Shown one piece after another: positions 29,135 through 33,723 of a stretch of DNA of 33,723 nucleotides (its first letter is position 1; every line of letters begins with the position of its first letter). The notes beneath the pieces are model-generated. The model had not been told where the DNA came from. It did no database searches and saw nothing but the letters and a program-made list of their open reading frames with translations. The position numbers and the translations under genes are program-made. This DNA is from an uncultured Alphaproteobacteria bacterium (GTDB lineage: Bacteria > Pseudomonadota > Alphaproteobacteria > Caulobacterales > Caulobacteraceae): NCBI GenBank assembly GCA_903842425.1, contig CAIMLY010000139.1, positions 1 to 33,723 of the forward strand. The letters run 5' to 3'.

Positions 29135-30247
29135 TCAGCCGTCGCCGCCCAAGACGTATTCGAAATCCCGGACGATCTCAAACAGTTCGTCCGGCGATAT
29201 GGGCTCCATGCCGCCTTCGGGAAACCGGAACCGCCAGTAGCTTGCGACGTGGGACAGCGCGCCCATCCTCTCCCCGATCAGGATGAACATCTCCGGGGTC
29301 CGCTTCAGGAAGTTTGCAAACGCCAGGGGCTTGCCGTTGCGGGTCAGGTCGTTGAAGGCGGCCTCGTAGACGCGGATGGCGCCGACGACCTCCTCCATGA
29401 CGGAATTGACCCGGCTCACGAGACGACGCCGCGCCCTGTCCAGGAGCTGGCTCATGTCCCGGTCGCGGAATCCATGGGTTCGCATCGCCAGGACCTCGCG
29501 CAGGAACGGCCCGAGCTGGGGACGGACTTCGCTGAGCACCCACTGGTAATAGAGGAACCCCTTCCAGGCGAAGATGCCCTCTTCGAAGTCCTCCGGTTCC
29601 AGGCGCAGGGCGACCCGTATGGGATTGATGGCCTCTCCTGGATTCGAGTTGAGCAGAACGCGGATCATCCGATTCGACCAACTTGAACCATCGAGCCTGT
29701 TCCTCTGGGATAAATCCAGGAGAACCTCGATCTGTTTTCCGACGAAGCCTTGCATCTTCAAGATGTCGGACTCGGAGATCGCGAAATAGCTGCTTGCGAT
29801 CGAGAGTCCCCGCCTCTTCAGCTGCTCTCTCACCAGGAAGGGGTCCAGGGACGGCAATTCGTTGAGGGCGCGCAGGACGGCGATGTCGCGCTCGGGATTG
29901 CGATAGGCGCCACAGATGTCTTCGATGACGTCGAGCCAGCCCCTCTGTTCCACCAGGAAGGACCGGCCCCCGATCTTCAGGTCGGTGCGTTCGAAGGGCA
30001 GGATGACCTTCGTCCCCGTGGACTTTCCTTCCGGCAGGAGCCCGACCTCGTCGGCGCGAATACGGTGTTTGATTATGAGACTCTCATTGAGCCGCGGGGA
30101 GGTGAAGAAGGGCTGTTCCGAATAGCTGGGTTCATTTCGGGACAGGTTCGAAACCGCCAGCAGATTCAGGACGCGGCTCGAGGAGGCCGACTTCTCGATC
30201 TGTCCAAGATCGCGAACCGTACGATCAACATTGGCGTTCTTGCGCAT
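29135..30247 (-). CDS. Uncharacterised protein, tandem paralog B
   Basis: 370 aa; aligns along its whole length with paralog A: SLDPFLVREQLKRRGLSIASSYFAISESDILKMQ and NGKPLAFANFLKRTPEMFILIGERMGALSHVASYWRFRFP match SLDPFLLREHLNRRGIHIAACYFAISEADLSRMQ and NGKPLAFRNFLLRAPKMFLMLGERIGVISHITSFWRYRFP. Confidence 0.88.
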   Translation of the reverse strand: MRKNANVDRTVRDLGQIEKSASSSRVLNLLAVSNLSRNEPSYSEQPFFTSPRLNESLIIKHRIRADEVGLLPEGKSTGTKVILPFERTDLKIGGRSFLVEQRGWLDVIEDICGAYRNPERDIAVLRALNELPSLDPFLVREQLKRRGLSIASSYFAISESDILKMQGFVGKQIEVLLDLSQRNRLDGSSWSNRMIRVLLNSNPGEAINPIRVALRLEPEDFEEGIFAWKGFLYYQWVLSEVRPQLGPFLREVLAMRTHGFRDRDMSQLLDRARRRLVSRVNSVMEEVVGAIRVYEAAFNDLTRNGKPLAFANFLKRTPEMFILIGERMGALSHVASYWRFRFPEGGMEPISPDELFEIVRDFEYVLGGDG

Positions 30248-30461
30248 TCCGTCCCCAGTCCGACCCCTGCCGGATTACGCCTTCGGTCCAAACAGTGGGT
30301 TAAGGAAATGGCTGCTTCCGACCGGCCCTCCCCCGCAGACTCGGCCGGGGGCGTGCAAGTCCCGCGCCAGAGGTGGACCCAATCGCCGGGCAGGGGGCTT
30401 GGCAAGGTCCACCGAGGGGCATGGCCAGGACCCGGAAAGCAACTTGTAGGGCTGGAAGATC

Positions 30462-30535
30462 TGGAGGCCTGACCGAGAATCGAACTCGGGTGCACGGATT
30501 TGCAGTCCGCTGCGTCACCACTCCGCCATCAGGCC
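30462..30535 (-). tRNA. tRNA-Cys (anticodon GCA), CCA encoded
   Basis: Minus strand GGCCTGATGGCGGAGTGGTGACGCAGCGGACTGCAAATCCGTGCACCCGAGTTCGATTCTCGGTCAGGCCTCCA; 7-bp acceptor GGCCTGA/TCAGGCC, anticodon arm CGGACTGCAAATCCG, T-arm CGAGTTCGATTCTCG, U73 and CCA. Confidence 0.96.
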
Positions 30536-30701
30536 GCACCGGTCCGTGCCGGGCCGGGGATCGCTAACAGAAGGCGGGCAAAGGGGCAATCTCCCAGACA
30601 CTCTGCATTGCCTTGGGCTCGGCCTGCGCTCTATAAGCCGGCTGTCCCGACAGGCCTCCGGGCCTGAGCCCGACCCCCTGATGCAGCCGACCGGAGACGT
30701 C

Positions 30702-31271
30702 ATGGACAATACCGCCGAAGCCCGCCTGAACATGGTCGAGAGCCAGGTCCGGACGGCGGATGTGACGGACCTGCGGATCCAGGACGCCATGCGCAGGATC
30801 CCGCGCGAGGCCTTCCTGCCCCCAGCGCGGAGCCATCTCGCCTACGCGGATGTCGAGCCGGAATACGCGCCTGGCCGCCGGCTCCTGCGCCCCCGCGATG
30901 TGGCCAAGCTCGTGCAGATGGCGGCGCCCGTCGCCGGTGAAACGGCCCTGGCGATCGCCGCGCCCTATGCCGCCGCCCTGCTTGAAGCCTGCGGCGTCGC
31001 GGTCACCCGTTTCGATGGTGACGCCCTCGACCTTCCCCCCGGGGGGTCCTTTGACATCGTGGTCACCGAGGGTGCGGTGGCCGAGGCGCCCTCGGCCTGG
31101 CTCGCAGCCCTGGCCCCGGGCGGTCGTGCGGCCCTGATCGAGCGCCGCGGTCCGGCGGGTCGGGCCGTCCTGCATGTCCGCACCCCTGAGGGGATCGGCC
31201 GTCGCAACGGCTTTGACGCCGCCCCGCCTTACCTGCCCGGCCTGGAGCCCCAGACGGGGTTCGCGTTCTGA
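30702..31271 (+). CDS. protein-L-isoaspartate O-methyltransferase family protein
   Basis: Likely start MDNTAEARLNMVESQVRTADVTDLRIQDAMRRIPREAFLPPARSHLAYADVEPEYAPGRRLLRPRDVAKLVQM; ORF-track start at 30546 is too far upstream. Pcm-like N-terminus, located upstream of tolC. Confidence 0.88.
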   Translation: MDNTAEARLNMVESQVRTADVTDLRIQDAMRRIPREAFLPPARSHLAYADVEPEYAPGRRLLRPRDVAKLVQMAAPVAGETALAIAAPYAAALLEACGVAVTRFDGDALDLPPGGSFDIVVTEGAVAEAPSAWLAALAPGGRAALIERRGPAGRAVLHVRTPEGIGRRNGFDAAPPYLPGLEPQTGFAF

Positions 31272-31333
31272 GCCTGGTCCCGGACCGGGCGCCGGGTCGA
31301 CGGAAACCGGATCGTAAGACCCGGGTGAATAAA

Positions 31334-31364
31334 CCTTAAGGTCAGGTCCACTGGCCTCCGGAGG
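31334..31364. repeat. Two perfect palindromes (CCTTAAGG and CCTCCGGAGG) upstream of the TolC gene
   Basis: CCTTAAGG 31334-31341 and CCTCCGGAGG 31355-31364; centres 22 bp apart. Confidence 0.6.
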
Positions 31365-31418
31365 AAACGCCGGTCATATAGGCGGACGTTTAGCGCGTCC
31401 GGTACTTGGGGATTAGAG

Positions 31419-32912
31419 ATGATCATGCGTCGTCGCAGCCGCTGGCTGGCTGCGGTCTCTCTGGCGGGTCTGTCGCTTTCGGTGTCTGCGGCGTCCGCCG
31501 AGACCCTGGCCGAGGCCATCGCCATGGCCTACGCCTCCAATCCGACCCTCCAGGCCCAGCGGGCCCAGCTCCGGGCGCTGGACGAGAACTGGTACCAGGC
31601 CCGGGCCGGCTATCGTCCGACCCTCTCGGCCTCGGCCAGGGCGACCTGGTCCGAGACGACGATTCCGCGGACGGACCCCCTCGTCGACATAGAAAGCAAT
31701 TCCGGCTCGGCCGTCCTGTCCCTGAACCAGCCCATCTATACCGGAGGACGGGTGTCTTCCGCAGTGTCGGCGGCCGAGGCGGACAGCCTGTCCGGCCGTG
31801 AAGGGCTCCGGCGTGTCGAGGCCCAGGTTCTCGGCCAGGTGATCCAGTCCTATGTCGACGTGCGGCGCGACCAGGAAGCGCTGCGGATCCGGCAGACCAA
31901 CGTCGCCGTCCTGCAGCGCCAGCTCGACGAGTCTCGCGCCCGTTTTGAGGTGGGTGAGATCACCCGCACCGACGTCGCCCAGTCCGAGGCCCGCCTTGCG
32001 GCTGCGGTGGCCCTGCTCAATTCTGCGCAGGCCACCCTGGCGACCTCCCGCGCCATCTACGAGGCCGTGGTCGGCCAGGCGCCGGGCGACCTGGCGGCCG
32101 AGCCCCCCATCGGCGCCCTGCTGCCGGGTTCCATCGAGCAGGCCTGGGACCTTGCCGAAAGCGGCAGCCCCGTGGTTCGCGCCGCCGAGTACGCCGAGCA
32201 GGCCAGCCGCGCCCGTGTGGCCGGCGCCCGGGCCGAGCAGATGCCGACGGTCTCCCTGCAGGGCCAGCTGGGCTACAGCGGCCTCGCCAGTCCGCTCCAC
32301 ACCGACGCCTATTCCCGCGCCCTCTCGGGTGCGGCGGTGGTCACGGTGCCGATCTTCACCGGCGGCCAGACGCTGTCGAGGGTGCGCGCCGCGACGGAGC
32401 GGAACACCGTGGACCGCCTCGGCGTCGAGAATGCGCGCCGGACCGTGCGCCAGAACATCACCCAGTCCTGGAGCGCCCTCCAAGCGGCCAGGAGCAACAT
32501 CGACGCCACGGACAAGCAGGTCCGCGCCGCCCGCATCGCCGCCGAGGGCGTGGTCCAGGAGCAGAGGGTGGGCCTTCGCACCACCATCGACGTCCTCAAC
32601 GCCGAACAGGAACTGCGGGCCGCGGAACTGGCCCAGATCAGCGCGCGCCGGGATGAGTACGTGGCCGCCGCCGGCGTCCTGGGCCAGGTTGGCCGTCTTC
32701 AGGCTGGATATCTCGTCCCCGAGATCCCCCGGTACGATCCAGCCGCCAACTTCAACAGCCTGAGGGTGACCTGGGGTTGGACCCCCTGGGAGGTGCCGAT
32801 CTCGGGCGTGGATGGCGTCCTGGTTCCCAAGCCGGTGGTCATTCCGGATCGGCCTGTCCCCCTTCCGCCGGCGCCCCGCAGCGCGCCGGAAGACACGCCA
32901 GCCCAGAAATAG
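31419..32912 (+). CDS. tolC: TolC family outer membrane efflux/secretion protein
   Basis: 497 aa; signal peptide, ETLAEAIAMAYASNPTLQAQRAQLRALDENWYQARAGYRPTLSASA, QPIYTGGRVSSAVSAAEAD, VPIFTGGQTLSRVRAATERNTVDRLGVENARRTVRQNITQSWSALQAARSNIDATDKQVRAARIAAEGVVQEQRVGLRTTIDVLNAEQEL. Confidence 0.95.
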   Translation: MIMRRRSRWLAAVSLAGLSLSVSAASAETLAEAIAMAYASNPTLQAQRAQLRALDENWYQARAGYRPTLSASARATWSETTIPRTDPLVDIESNSGSAVLSLNQPIYTGGRVSSAVSAAEADSLSGREGLRRVEAQVLGQVIQSYVDVRRDQEALRIRQTNVAVLQRQLDESRARFEVGEITRTDVAQSEARLAAAVALLNSAQATLATSRAIYEAVVGQAPGDLAAEPPIGALLPGSIEQAWDLAESGSPVVRAAEYAEQASRARVAGARAEQMPTVSLQGQLGYSGLASPLHTDAYSRALSGAAVVTVPIFTGGQTLSRVRAATERNTVDRLGVENARRTVRQNITQSWSALQAARSNIDATDKQVRAARIAAEGVVQEQRVGLRTTIDVLNAEQELRAAELAQISARRDEYVAAAGVLGQVGRLQAGYLVPEIPRYDPAANFNSLRVTWGWTPWEVPISGVDGVLVPKPVVIPDRPVPLPPAPRSAPEDTPAQK

Positions 32913-33074
32913 GTCCGCCCCCCGGTCAGCGCCGGACCTTGCAGCGGTGAAAACGCCGGGGAATCGGTTATTCACGGGGATATAGCCCGGGCCTGTCCGC
33001 CGGGAATTGCCTGTTCAGTCCTGTGCGCCTAGCCTTGCGGTCGAGGCTGGCCCTTTCCCGAATCGCGGTGGCGG

Positions 33075-33572
33075 ATGTCCGACGAGTCGAAACAAGAACC
33101 GACAATGGAGGAGATCCTCGCCTCCATTCGTCGCATCATCTCGGAAGATGATGTCGAGCCGTCGGAGGACGTCCCGGAGGAGGATGGCTTTACGCCGTCG
33201 CCGCCCCAGGAGGCCGAGCCCGAGGATGAGGAAGAGCCCGAGCCTCCTCCACCCCCGCCGGCGCCTGAGCCCCAGGTGGAAGAAGACGTCCTTGACCTGA
33301 CCGACCGGATTGATCCGGTGGGCGACATCGAGCCCCTGCGACCCCAGCCCGCCCTGGTCTCGGACCCGACCGCCGCCGCCGCTGCTGCGGCCTTCGGTCA
33401 CCTGTCGGCCTCGCTCCTGATGCCGCACGACCTGAGGACCCTCGAGGACGTAGTCCGCGAACTCCTCCGGCCCCTGCTCAAGCAGTGGCTCGACGATCAC
33501 CTGCCCGACATCGTCGAGGCCCAGGTCCAGGCCGAGATCGAACGCATCTCCCGCGGCGGCAGGATGCGCTAG
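33075..33572 (+). CDS. popZ: polar organizing protein PopZ (DUF2497 family)
   Basis: 165 aa; N-term MSDESKQEPTMEEILASIRRIISEDD, acidic/Pro-rich linker, C-term SASLLMPHDLRTLEDVVRELLRPLLKQWLDDHLPDIVEAQVQAEIERISRGG, characteristic of Caulobacter PopZ. Confidence 0.94.
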   Translation: MSDESKQEPTMEEILASIRRIISEDDVEPSEDVPEEDGFTPSPPQEAEPEDEEEPEPPPPPPAPEPQVEEDVLDLTDRIDPVGDIEPLRPQPALVSDPTAAAAAAAFGHLSASLLMPHDLRTLEDVVRELLRPLLKQWLDDHLPDIVEAQVQAEIERISRGGRMR

Positions 33573-33723
33573 CCTGCCAATGCGCCCGCGCTGGATCGGC
33601 TTGACGCATGCAGTGAAGAAGCAGTGAGTGGTCTGAACGGCGGCGCGGGGAACTCGCTCTAATGCTCCTGGCTTTTCTAAACCGGCAAGGGACCTGGCTT
33701 CGCGCAACCCGGGGGTGGGTCAC

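Noticed and set aside
30330-30351. CCCCCG-N10-CGGGGG hairpin between paralog B and tRNA-Cys
   Set aside because: Only 6 bp of G/C pairing with a 10-nt loop and no U-tract; easily expected by chance in GC-rich DNA.
31413-32975. 520-aa minus-strand ORF opposite tolC
   Set aside because: Shadow of the TolC coding sequence; no conserved motifs.
33573-33723. Possible start of a downstream gene (valS expected from synteny)
   Set aside because: No credible CDS start visible before the window ends; naming it would rest only on recalled synteny.

Overview
High-GC alphaproteobacterial chromosomal segment. Gene content and order point to Caulobacterales (Caulobacter/Phenylobacterium-like), inferred from protein motifs only. 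From left to right: the 3' portion of a vWA/CoxE-like gene (truncated by the window edge), a GNAT acetyltransferase, and xseB-ispA-dxs. Next is a large flagellar region: flgF-flgG-flgA-flgH on minus, diverging from fliL-fliM-DUF6468-motE-like-TPR on plus, then fliO-fliP on minus, diverging from flgB-flgC-fliE-fliQ-fliR-flhB on plus. This leads into the cell-cycle hybrid kinase cckA. After it come an acyl-CoA dehydrogenase, an M20 peptidase, a response regulator with a small partner ORF (CheE-like?), and a minus-strand block with acyl-CoA synthetase, VOC protein, membrane-anchored FMN glutamate-synthase-like protein and a tandem pair of paralogous ~370-aa proteins I cannot assign to any family. 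The window ends with tRNA-Cys(GCA), a Pcm-like methyltransferase, a TolC-family outer membrane protein and popZ. Most of the window is conserved core content. The best candidates for something undescribed are the tandem paralogs at 27908-30247 (the downstream copy lies 13 bp from the FMN glutamate-synthase-like gene), the large secreted TPR protein at the end of the fliL-fliM operon, and several symmetric DNA elements in divergent or intergenic promoter regions, including an exact CtrA-type TTAA-N7-TTAA site between fliO and flgB. No CRISPR array, IS element, prophage or rRNA was seen.
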